From positions 1 through 5,069 of the forward strand of contig JASHTC010000231.1 in NCBI GenBank assembly GCA_030040755.1: a DNA stretch of 5,069 bases, written 5' to 3'. The first letter of the stretch is position 1; each line of letters starts with the position of its first letter. Position numbers and translations under genes: made by a program. Below the pieces are notes generated by a model. It did not search any database. It was given only the letters and a program-made list of their open reading frames with translations, and was not told where the DNA came from. This document shows, one piece after another, positions 1 to 5,069 of this stretch. This DNA is from Thermoplasmata archaeon (GTDB lineage: Archaea > Thermoplasmatota > Thermoplasmata > Lutacidiplasmatales > UBA184).

Positions 1-20
1 GCGCTCTCGCGCTCCCCGCG

Positions 21-50
21 CGGACCCGGGACCGCTCGCGGGCGGGTCCG
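21..50 (-). terminator. GC-rich dyad downstream of the phosphoribosyltransferase gene, possible terminator
   Basis: Arms 21-28 (cggacccg) and 43-50 (cgggtccg) are perfect 8-bp inverted complements. A smaller dyad (ccgc/gcgg, 32-35 and 38-41) sits in the loop. It starts about 20 bp beyond the TGA of the minus-strand phosphoribosyltransferase gene, so it could fold in the 3' end of that transcript. No T-rich run follows on the minus strand within the visible sequence, which is a weak point for archaeal termination. A chance dyad in GC-rich DNA is a real alternative. I see no gene in bases 1-70. Confidence 0.3.
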
Positions 51-70
51 GGGGCACGGCCGCCTCGAGG

Positions 71-769
71 TCAGTGGGTGGCATGAACCCTCGGACCGAC
101 GGTGATCGACGGTCGGTGGGCGTGGCGGAGCATCCGGACGACCTCCTCGTCGCTCACCTGGGCGAAGTCGTCGTACCACTGCCCGACCGCCACGAACGGC
201 TCGGGCACGAGCAGGGCCACCACGTCGTCGGCGTGCTGGGAGATCGTCCACATCGCGTTCGGGGGACAGACGCCGAGCGCGACGATCACCTTCGCCACGA
301 GAGCGGAGCGCAGCGCTTGGATCGCCGCGAGCATGGTCCCGCCGGTGGCGACCCCGTCGTCGACGACGAGCACGACCCGGTCCTTGAGGGGGGTTCGGGG
401 CCGGCCGCTGCGGTAGAGGCGGCACCGCCGCTCGAGTTCCCGGGACTCCTCGGCGACCGTCGGTCGGAGATAGGCGACCGTCGTGCCCGCTTCTCGCACC
501 CGGGCCACGTCGAGGTACTGGTGCCCTCCTTCGACGACCGCCCCGAGCCCGTACTCCGGGTTGTCGGGCGCGCCCACCTTGCGGACGATGAGCACGTCCA
601 TCGGGGCGTGCAACCGTTCCGCGATCTCGTAGGCAATGGGGACCCCTCCGCGCGGCAACGCGAGGACGAGCGGCTTCTCCGCCTGGTACTTGATCAGTCG
701 TTCGGCTAGCCTGCGCCCGGCCTCCCGACGATTCGGGAGGCGCGGGATCGCCCACGCCCCGGACACCAT
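71..769 (-). CDS. Predicted phosphoribosyltransferase (COG1926 type)
   Basis: This 232-residue protein is a type I phosphoribosyltransferase-fold enzyme, predicted to bind phosphoribosyl pyrophosphate in the cytoplasm; its acceptor is unknown. The PRPP-binding loop is clear at residues 132-146 (VVLVVDDGVATGGTM), with the acidic pair D137-D138 followed by G-x-A-T-G-G-T. Other family hallmarks are a start with NRREAGRRLAERL (13-25), LALPRGGVPIA (36-46), VLIVRKVGAPDNPEYGLGAV (59-78) and WYDDFAQVSDEEV near the end (198-210). From what is known of the family, this is the free-standing COG1926 group, and the length is normal. A tail of about 15 residues after the last motif looks unconserved. The ATG at 767-769 puts the first motif near residue 13, as expected; a GTG follows immediately as an alternative. 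No good promoter is visible: the best minus-strand candidate is a poor CTTACC near 803-810. The gene is divergent from nre. The family is sure; the substrate cannot be read from sequence. Confidence 0.9.
   Translation of the reverse strand: MVSGAWAIPRLPNRREAGRRLAERLIKYQAEKPLVLALPRGGVPIAYEIAERLHAPMDVLIVRKVGAPDNPEYGLGAVVEGGHQYLDVARVREAGTTVAYLRPTVAEESRELERRCRLYRSGRPRTPLKDRVVLVVDDGVATGGTMLAAIQALRSALVAKVIVALGVCPPNAMWTISQHADDVVALLVPEPFVAVGQWYDDFAQVSDEEVVRMLRHAHRPSITVGPRVHATH
720..741. repeat. Perfect 9-bp inverted repeat inside the start of the phosphoribosyltransferase gene
   Basis: Bases 720-728 and 733-741 are perfect inverted complements (core cctcccga/tcgggagg plus a closing G-C pair) around a 4-base loop. 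The stem lies about 28 bases inside the phosphoribosyltransferase reading frame, at about codons 10-17. In the minus-strand mRNA it would form a stable hairpin close to the start codon and could slow initiation. It encodes part of the conserved N-terminal motif, so coding constraint in GC-rich DNA may be the whole explanation. Confidence 0.5.
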
Positions 770-902
770 GGCCCTACGCCCATCCCGAAGGTACCTGGAG
801 GGGTAAGTCTCACCGTCAACTCCAGTTCACGCAGGGACCCTGTGCCGGCTGGGCCGCCCGGGACGTCGGTGCCCCCCGACCGTTCCACTCCCTCAGCCCG
901 AC

Positions 903-910
903 GCATATAC
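903..910 (+). promoter_or_regulatory. TATA box for nre
   Basis: The sequence gcatatac is the most AT-rich stretch in the 167-bp spacer between the divergent phosphoribosyltransferase and nre genes. Its centre (about 907) lies about 30 bp before the nre ATG at 937. Archaeal transcription starts some 25 bp after the box, so the start would fall near 932-934. The mRNA would be leaderless or nearly so, which fits the lack of a convincing Shine-Dalgarno sequence before this ATG. The rest of the spacer (770-902) shows only weak short dyads. Confidence 0.6.
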
Positions 911-936
911 CCCTCGACGGCCTCGGCAAGGCGGCC

Positions 937-2253
937 ATGACCAGTAGCGCGAGCGCACCCCCCTTCCCCGGGGTCGACCCATCCCCGGGCCTCTCGTGGA
1001 GCATCCCGGGACTGCGGGAGGACCCGACCATGTGCCTGCGGTGCCGCTCGGCCCAGCTCCTGTGCGGCAAGCCGGTCTGCCCGCTGCTACTTCGGTACCA
1101 CGCCTTCGAGCGGACCCTCCCCATGGTCCAGGGCACCGACCTCGCGGGGTCTTCTCCGCCGGCGGTCTTCGTCGGTCGGTTCGGCTACCCGAAGGTCTCC
1201 TTCGGGCCCCTCCTCAGCCCGGAGCACGGTTCCACCGAGATGCTCGACACCCCCGAAGAGTGGGTAGGGCGGTCGGTGGCGGAGGTCGTCGGCTTCCGGA
1301 CCGGGCTCGTGCGGGGGACGAGCCCGATCCGGGTGACGGACGCGGAGAAGCCGATCCCCCTCCTCGAGGAGCTCCAGCTCCTCGGCCTCTCGGCCGAATC
1401 GGTCGAGAGCGAGACCCATTTCCGTCGTCCGCCCCGGGGGCACATCGCGCTCTCCGACACCGCCCCGCCGTTCGGCCCTTCGGCCCCGATCGAGCGGCTC
1501 CGACTGGACGTCCGGAGGCTCGACCCGCACCTCGACCGCCTCTCCTCCGACACCGCGGCGAACGCCCGGACCGCGGTCACGGAGCTGTACCAGCGAGGGG
1601 TCCGCGTGAGCCGGATCCAGCGGGCGTTCAGCGTGGGCACGCTGGGCCGCCGGGGCCGGCGCAAGCTCGTGCCGACCCGCTGGAGCATCACCGCGGTCGA
1701 CGACGTCCTCTCCAAGCAGAACCTCGAGGCCGTTCGCGACCTGCCCGAGCTCGGCGAGATCCGGGTCCACCGGTTGACCGCCCTCGACAATCGCTGGGTG
1801 ATCGCCTTCCTCCCCGGGATCTGGCGGTACGAGTCGATCGAGACCTGGTACCCCGAGACCCTGTGGAACCCGAGCACCACCGAGGTCGTGATGATGGGCG
1901 ACCACGAGGGGCACCAGGGGAGGACGACCTACGCATCGATCGGCGGGTGCTACTACGCGGCTCGCCTCGCGGCGTCGGAGGCCCTTCTCCGCCTGGGCCG
2001 GCAAGCCGGGGTCGTCGTGCTCCGGGAGGTCCACCCGGGGGAGATCCTTCCCCTCGGGGTCTGGAACGTGCGGGAGCACGTCCGGGCCGCGCTGCAGGAG
2101 CCGGCTCAGCGCCCCGCTTCGATGGAGAAGCTCTTGGGGGTACTCCGCGCGACGTTCGCCATCCCGCTCGACCGGTGGCTCCGCCAGAGCGCGGTCCTCC
2201 ACGAGACCCGGACGCAACGGCGCCTGGACGAATGGGTCGGTCGCGCCAGCTAG
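937..2253 (+). CDS. nreA: Archaeal Nre-family DNA repair protein (NreA-like)
   Basis: This 438-residue protein belongs to the archaea-specific Nre family, linked to DNA-damage repair and to the sliding clamp PCNA. An N-terminal zinc-binding motif C33-x2-C36-x6-C43-x4-C48 precedes the Nre N-domain, with VFVGRFGYPKVSFGPL at 77-92. The Nre C-domain carries the signature KLVPTRWSITAVDD (243-256) and GGCYYAARLAASEALL (about 335-350), then a PLGVWNVREHVR block. The last residues hold Q427-R-R-L430-D-E-W433-V434, which fits a PCNA-interacting (PIP) box, QxxLxx plus two aromatic or hydrophobic residues. Family members in haloarchaea have a C-terminal PIP motif; clamp binding here is inferred. The ATG at 937 is chosen because the TATA box predicts a transcript start just before it. 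The ATG at 1030, directly before the first zinc cysteine, is an alternative that would remove 31 poorly conserved residues. The stop overlaps the stop of the converging gene. Telling NreA from NreB would need a tree. Confidence 0.94.
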   Translation: MTSSASAPPFPGVDPSPGLSWSIPGLREDPTMCLRCRSAQLLCGKPVCPLLLRYHAFERTLPMVQGTDLAGSSPPAVFVGRFGYPKVSFGPLLSPEHGSTEMLDTPEEWVGRSVAEVVGFRTGLVRGTSPIRVTDAEKPIPLLEELQLLGLSAESVESETHFRRPPRGHIALSDTAPPFGPSAPIERLRLDVRRLDPHLDRLSSDTAANARTAVTELYQRGVRVSRIQRAFSVGTLGRRGRRKLVPTRWSITAVDDVLSKQNLEAVRDLPELGEIRVHRLTALDNRWVIAFLPGIWRYESIETWYPETLWNPSTTEVVMMGDHEGHQGRTTYASIGGCYYAARLAASEALLRLGRQAGVVVLREVHPGEILPLGVWNVREHVRAALQEPAQRPASMEKLLGVLRATFAIPLDRWLRQSAVLHETRTQRRLDEWVGRAS

Positions 2254-3176
2254 TGCGAAAACGACGTCCCGCACTTGCCGCAGAAGACGTCGGTCGGGGT
2301 GCGGGGAGCTCCGCACGACGGGCACACCGCCGGAGCGAGCGGTCGACCGCATCCCCGACAGAACGCGTCGGTGGAGGGGGTCGGATGTCCACAGGCGGGG
2401 CACCGGGCGGCCCCGGCGGCGACCTCCGCGGCGCCGTCGGCATCCGCCCCGGCCGCCATCGCCGAGGCGTTCCCCGCCCCGGGCGTCGGCGGAAGGGACT
2501 CGATGTGGCCCCCCAGCGCGCGACGGCCGCGCAGGGCGAGGCGAAACGATTCGGAGTAGTCCCCGCGGTCGAACGCCGCCTGGGACTGGTCCCGGAGCGA
2601 GAGGGCCTCGAGGGTCGGCCCGGCCTTCGCGGGGGCCGCGGCGACCTCCTGGTCGAGCAGGCCCAGGAGGAAGTGGGACTCGGCCCGGTTCTTGGGCAGC
2701 GGGGCCGGCGCGGGCGCGGCGCCCGTGCCCGGGGCGGAGGCGGTCGGAGCGGTGGGGGGGGAGGTGGTCCCGCCCGGCGCCGGCCGACGGCTCGGCCCCG
2801 GCGGGGTCGGCAGGGAGGACCGTCCGACCCTCCCGCGCGAGTTCACGAGCGACTCGTGCGCGGACTGGGCGAGCTCGTACGACCGCGGGTAGTCGTGGAG
2901 GTCGAACGCGGCCTGGGACTGGGCGATCAGCGCCTGGCTCGGGGAGATGTCGGTCCCCGTACGGGCGAGAATTTCGGCTTCCCGACGCGCCATCGCGAGC
3001 CGGTTGAACGCGCGGTCCTGGACCAGCTCGGGGCGTCCCTTGAGCTCGGTCGCCAGCTGGTCGCGCCGGGCGCGCAGGCGCTGCGCAAGGTAGAGGAAGA
3101 TGCCGATGACGAAGATGACCAGGACGACGATGACGACGAGCAACGTCAGCTGCGTACCGCTGAGCCCGAACGCCAT
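2250..3176 (-). CDS. Membrane-anchored protein with duplicated helical units and a C-terminal double zinc ribbon
   Basis: I do not recognise this 308-residue protein as a named family, but its layout is clear. Residues 9-31 are a strongly hydrophobic single membrane segment followed by a basic stretch (R33-R38), which predicts an outside N-terminus and a cytoplasmic body. Two related helical units follow: about 56-110 and about 164-222. They share QSQAAFD-x2-DY-x2-S-x2-LA (near 87-103 and 198-214) and resemble TPR-like hairpins. The linker at 111-163 is rich in Pro, Ala, Gly and Ser; a second low-complexity linker (228-256) is Ala/Gly-rich. The C-terminus carries two zinc ribbons of form CX2CX10CX2C, at C259/262/273/276 and C285/288/299/302. 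Proteins of this kind are thought to act as scaffolds, but no catalytic residue is visible and no function can be assigned. It has its own TATA-like box upstream, and a weak GGGGA purine stretch just before the ATG. It converges on nre. Confidence 0.9.
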   Translation of the reverse strand: MAFGLSGTQLTLLVVIVVLVIFVIGIFLYLAQRLRARRDQLATELKGRPELVQDRAFNRLAMARREAEILARTGTDISPSQALIAQSQAAFDLHDYPRSYELAQSAHESLVNSRGRVGRSSLPTPPGPSRRPAPGGTTSPPTAPTASAPGTGAAPAPAPLPKNRAESHFLLGLLDQEVAAAPAKAGPTLEALSLRDQSQAAFDRGDYSESFRLALRGRRALGGHIESLPPTPGAGNASAMAAGADADGAAEVAAGAARCPACGHPTPSTDAFCRGCGRPLAPAVCPSCGAPRTPTDVFCGKCGTSFSH

Positions 3177-3232
3177 CCGAGATTCCCCGCTCCCCCGGGG
3201 GCTCCCCTCGAGGAAGATACTGCGTGGGCCCC

Positions 3233-3240
3233 CTATTTAG
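3233..3240 (-). promoter_or_regulatory. TATA box for the membrane/zinc-ribbon gene
   Basis: Read on the minus strand this is CTAAATAG, a lone AT-rich octamer in a GC-rich spacer. It is centred about 60 bp before the ATG whose first base is 3176. A start about 25 bp downstream (near 3210) would give a leader of roughly 33 bases. It indicates that this gene can be transcribed independently of mat, which lies upstream on the same strand. Confidence 0.6.
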
Positions 3241-3265
3241 AGGAAAGGCCCCGCGGGCGCGCGCC

Positions 3266-3298
3266 GAGCCCCCCGACGGGCCTCCCGCCGGGGGGCCC
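3266..3298 (-). terminator. Strong hairpin just downstream of mat
   Basis: Bases 3266-3280 and 3284-3298 pair around a 3-base loop, with the core ccccccgacggg (3269-3280) against cccgccgggggg (3284-3295). In minus-strand RNA all 15 positions pair, two of them as G-U (3276/3288 and 3267/3297). In plus-strand RNA those two are A-C mismatches. The stem begins 8 bases after the mat stop, and a pyrimidine-rich stretch (CCTTTCCTCT, minus strand) follows about 15 bases further on. It may be a terminator or a 3'-end stabiliser. The lack of a clean U-run keeps confidence moderate. Confidence 0.5.
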
Positions 3299-3305
3299 CG
3301 GGGTC

Positions 3306-4502
3306 CTAGAAGACCGTCAGCTTCCCGGTGAGCAGGAGCTTGGGGACGGAGTCGACCTGCTCGAACCAGGTGTTCGCGACCGCCTCCGCGGTCGGCCGGA
3401 CCTGGGCGAGCTTGACGCCCTCCGCGGGGAGGATCTGCAGGCTGGCGACCTGGGGCTGGTCGACGGGCTTGCCGATCTGGGAGAGGATCCGCACGTGGAC
3501 CTCCTTGACGTTCCCGCCGGTCTCCTTGACGATGTCGCCGGCGATCAGGTTCCCGAGCAGGTTGTAGATCTTGCCGACGTGGTTGATCGGGTTCTTGCCG
3601 GCGGAGGCCTCGAGGCTCATCGGCCGGCAGGGGGTGATGAGGCCGTTGGCGCGGTTCCCGCGGCCGACCGAGCCGTCGTCCCCGGCTTCCATCGAGCAGC
3701 CGGTAACGGTGAGGTAGTACCGTCCGAGCTCGGGGTCGTCGGCGGTGTTGACGTTGATCTCGACCTCGCGGTGGGTCAGCTTGGCGGCCTGGTCGGCGAG
3801 CTTCTGCCGGATGTCGTCGCAGACGCTCTGGTAGGCGTCTCCGTCGGCGACCGCACGGTCGACCAGCGCGGCGGCGACGGTCAGGCGGACCTTCTCGCCG
3901 TCCCGGTACCCCATGACCTTGACGTCCTCGCCGAGGGCGGGCATCTTCTTCTTCAGCTTGAGCGTGAGGAACCGCTCGCTCTCGAGCACGAGCCGCTCCG
4001 TATCGGAGAGCGGCGCGAACCCGACCCCGAACGAGGTGTCGTTGGAGAGGACCTCCTTCTGCTCGAAGACCCCGCGCAGGTCGACCGAGCCGGAGCCGAT
4101 CTTGGAGTCGAATTCGACGTCGTGGTCGATGTCGATGTGGGAGCAGACGGAGGCGACGTACTTCTTGGCGGCCTCCGTCGCGGTCTCGTGGATCGGCAGC
4201 CTCTCCTTGTTCACCTCGGTGGTGGCCCGGCCGACCAGCAGCATGTAGATCGGCTTCGTGACCATCCCGCCTCCGAACTTCGGCTCGGAAGCGCCCCCGA
4301 CGACCTGGGTCTCGTCCGTGTTGTGGTGGAGGATCCGGCCGAACTCGTCGAGGTACAGCCGGCAGAGCGCCCGGCTGACGGACTCGGAGACGCCGTCCGC
4401 GATGGAGTCGGGGTGCCCGAGCCCCTTCCGCTCCACCAGTTCGACGGCTTGGTCCTCGATGTGAACGGTGCGCAGCGGCTCCACGTGGACATTTCGGGGC
4501 AT
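3306..4502 (-). CDS. mat: S-adenosylmethionine synthetase, archaeal type
   Basis: This enzyme makes S-adenosylmethionine from methionine and ATP in the cytoplasm, supplying the cell's main methyl donor. It belongs to the archaeal methionine adenosyltransferase family (AdoMet_Synthase), which is very divergent from the bacterial MetK type. Numbering from the chosen start, the signatures are ERKGLGHPDSIADGVSE (24-40), ILHHNTDETQ (57-66) and FGGG (76-79). They are followed by PIYMLLVGRAT, IGSGSVDL, NDTSFGVGFAPLS, VMGYRDG and the glycine-rich GCSMEAGDDGSVGRGNRANG, then ITPCRPMSLEASAGKNPINH. The 398-residue length is normal. The frame is open 21 codons further upstream to an ATG at 4565. I prefer ATG 4502 because family members begin close to RNVHVE. 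It also has GAGGAG (4506-4511) three bases upstream, and the TATA element at 4533-4543 lies between the two ATGs, so the longer form would need another promoter. It is divergent from the H-protein-like gene. Confidence 0.96.
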   Translation of the reverse strand: MPRNVHVEPLRTVHIEDQAVELVERKGLGHPDSIADGVSESVSRALCRLYLDEFGRILHHNTDETQVVGGASEPKFGGGMVTKPIYMLLVGRATTEVNKERLPIHETATEAAKKYVASVCSHIDIDHDVEFDSKIGSGSVDLRGVFEQKEVLSNDTSFGVGFAPLSDTERLVLESERFLTLKLKKKMPALGEDVKVMGYRDGEKVRLTVAAALVDRAVADGDAYQSVCDDIRQKLADQAAKLTHREVEINVNTADDPELGRYYLTVTGCSMEAGDDGSVGRGNRANGLITPCRPMSLEASAGKNPINHVGKIYNLLGNLIAGDIVKETGGNVKEVHVRILSQIGKPVDQPQVASLQILPAEGVKLAQVRPTAEAVANTWFEQVDSVPKLLLTGKLTVF

Positions 4503-4532
4503 CGGCTCCTCGGGGTCGGCCGAGACGGGGGT

Positions 4533-4543
4533 GGGTTTAACCC
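4533..4543 (-). promoter_or_regulatory. Promoter of mat (TATA element with adjoining dyad)
   Basis: On the minus strand GGGTTAAACCC holds the AT-rich core TTAAA, centred about 36 bp before the mat ATG at 4502. The predicted start near 4512 gives a leader of about 10 bases that includes the GAGGAG ribosome site. Immediately upstream is CCCTT-TCGC-AAGGG (4541-4554), a small dyad sharing its end with the TATA element. That is a suitable place for a regulator or just GC-rich symmetry. Confidence 0.5.
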
Positions 4544-4589
4544 TTGCGAAAGGGACCGGATGCAAGCCGGATTCGCCCGGTGAAAGCGA

Positions 4590-4625
4590 GGGCTGCCGGC
4601 TCCCCTCGAGGCCCCCGGACAGCCC
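4590..4625. repeat. Interrupted dyad upstream of the H-protein-like gene
   Basis: The arms gggctg (4590-4595) and cagccc (4620-4625) pair, continuing with ccgg (4596-4599) against ccgg (4615-4618) after a one-base bulge at 4619. The palindrome cctcgagg (4604-4611) lies in the loop. The right arm reaches the edge of the TATA-like element at 4626-4629, so a protein bound here could block it. This is only suggestive. Confidence 0.35.
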
Positions 4626-4630
4626 TATAG
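4622..4630 (+). promoter_or_regulatory. TATA-like element upstream of the H-protein-like gene
   Basis: The sequence gccctatag contains TATA at 4626-4629. A start about 25 bp downstream would fall near 4652-4654, almost exactly at the in-frame GTG at 4655 and past the GTG at 4643. Either the transcript is leaderless from 4655, or this is not the box and the gene starts at 4643 using AGGTG (4629-4633) as a ribosome site. Confidence 0.35.
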
Positions 4631-4642
4631 GTGGTCGGGGAC

Positions 4643-5069
4643 GTGACCGGGCCGGTGGAGATCCTCGGGTGCCTCCTCCCGGAGGACCGATTATACGACC
4701 TGGAGCACGATGTCTGGTGGTCTCCGGAGGGGGAGGCGGCCCGGTTGGGGGTCCTGGGCACCCTGGCGGCGTTCGCCGGCCCCTTCCTTTCGGCCTCCTT
4801 CCGCCCGGTGGAAGGGGCGGTCCCCCGGGGCCGGAGCGTCGCGACCCTGGAGAGCACCCGGTACACCGGGGCCGTCCGCCTGCCGGTCGAGGCGGTCGTC
4901 CTCGACCGGAACGGGGCGCTTCCGGGACGACCCCGTCTCCTGAACGAGGCGCCCTACGGCGCGGGGTGGGTCGTACGGGTCCGGCCGACCCGGCCGGAGG
5001 AGGTCGGCCGGTACCTCGAAACGGCCGCCCAAATCGCCGGCCGCCTCGAGGACCGGATCCGGACGCAGC
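4643..5069 (+). CDS. Glycine-cleavage H-protein-like protein lacking the lipoyl lysine (3' end beyond window)
   Basis: The frame is open from an in-frame TAG at 4628-4630 to the window edge, giving 142 codons; the stop is not seen. Numbered from GTG 4643, the protein aligns by eye to GcvH. LPEDRLYDLEHDVWW (12-26) matches the N-terminal PE-x-LYY-x-EH-x-W motif. SVATLESTRYTGAVRLPVEA (65-84) matches the lipoyl hairpin, and LLNEAPYGAGWVVRVRP (99-115) matches the conserved NEDPYGEGW segment. True H proteins shuttle aminomethyl groups on lipoate attached to the lysine of ES-x-K. Here the equivalent residue is R73 (codon CGG, 4859-4861), so lipoylation at this site is not expected. A helical tail follows (116-142). 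Possible starts are GTG 4631, 4643 and 4655; 4643 has AGGTG nine bases upstream, and 4655 fits a leaderless transcript. It could be a repurposed lipoyl-domain protein or a structural partner. No other glycine-cleavage gene is in view. The fold is fairly sure; the function is unknown. Confidence 0.82.
   Translation, partial: MTGPVEILGCLLPEDRLYDLEHDVWWSPEGEAARLGVLGTLAAFAGPFLSASFRPVEGAVPRGRSVATLESTRYTGAVRLPVEAVVLDRNGALPGRPRLLNEAPYGAGWVVRVRPTRPEEVGRYLETAAQIAGRLEDRIRTQ

Noticed and set aside
63..70. The palindrome cctcgagg, found next to the phosphoribosyltransferase stop and in two other spacers, as a possible regulatory site.
   Set aside because: The same octamer also occurs inside coding sequence at 1362, 1722, 2606, 3608 and near 5044. 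It is simply common in this GC-rich DNA, often from Leu-Glu codons.
74..709. A plus-strand open frame of 211 codons opposite the phosphoribosyltransferase.
   Set aside because: The minus-strand frame carries the PRPP loop and other family signatures. The opposing frame has none and is rich in Arg, Asp, Gly and His from codon mirroring.
1087..2403. A minus-strand open frame of 438 codons antisense to nre.
   Set aside because: nre has an intact frame with strong family motifs over the same stretch. The antisense translation is biased in composition and shows no domain.
4503..4565. A 21-codon upstream extension of mat to ATG 4565.
   Set aside because: The extension has no similarity to family N-termini, contains the likely TATA element, and the internal ATG at 4502 has a ribosome site and the expected family start.
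996..4583. A stop-free plus-strand frame of about 3.6 kb that could encode 1195 residues.
   Set aside because: It runs out of frame through nre and antisense to the zinc-ribbon and mat genes. Its translation is low-complexity Arg/Pro/Gly/Ala-rich with no family motif. Scarcity of stop codons in GC-rich DNA explains it.
4537..5032. Minus-strand open frames over the right end (4537-4866 and 4691-5032).
   Set aside because: They lie antisense to the H-protein-like gene, which has recognisable conserved motifs. Their translations look like GC-rich shadow sequence.
1..5069. CRISPR arrays, tRNA or rRNA genes, insertion sequences and attachment sites.
   Set aside because: I found no regularly spaced repeats, tRNA-like cloverleaf, rRNA stretch, transposase motif or flanking direct repeats on either strand.

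Overview
The window is very GC-rich (well above 60% by eye) and archaeal. It carries an archaeal-type S-adenosylmethionine synthetase and an archaeal Nre DNA-repair protein. TATA-like boxes lie at archaeal distances from the starts, and the nre leader looks very short or absent. A high-GC euryarchaeal or Thermoplasmata-type lineage is my best guess, but the sequence alone does not fix the taxon.

Layout, left to right. Bases 1-70 hold a GC-rich dyad and the downstream flank of a minus-strand phosphoribosyltransferase gene (71-769, COG1926-type). A 167-bp divergent spacer (770-936) carries a clear TATA box for nre (937-2253, plus). nre converges on a minus-strand gene (2250-3176) for a membrane-anchored protein with duplicated helical units and a double zinc ribbon; their stop codons overlap in a shared CTAG. 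The next spacer (3177-3305) holds a promoter for that gene and a strong hairpin just after the S-adenosylmethionine synthetase gene (mat, 3306-4502, minus). A 140-bp divergent spacer (4503-4642) with two TATA-like elements and a dyad separates mat from a plus-strand gene that starts with GTG and runs off the right edge (4643-5069). Its product has the glycine-cleavage H-protein (lipoyl carrier) fold, but arginine stands where the lipoylated lysine should be.

The genes do not form one obvious pathway. mat supplies the methyl donor AdoMet, nre is a PCNA-linked repair factor, the phosphoribosyltransferase is a predicted PRPP-dependent enzyme, and the zinc-ribbon protein is uncharacterised. Alternating strands and separate promoters suggest single-gene transcription units. 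The most unusual item is the H-protein-like gene, which appears unable to carry lipoate. The duplicated TM/zinc-ribbon protein is the next best candidate for something undescribed.
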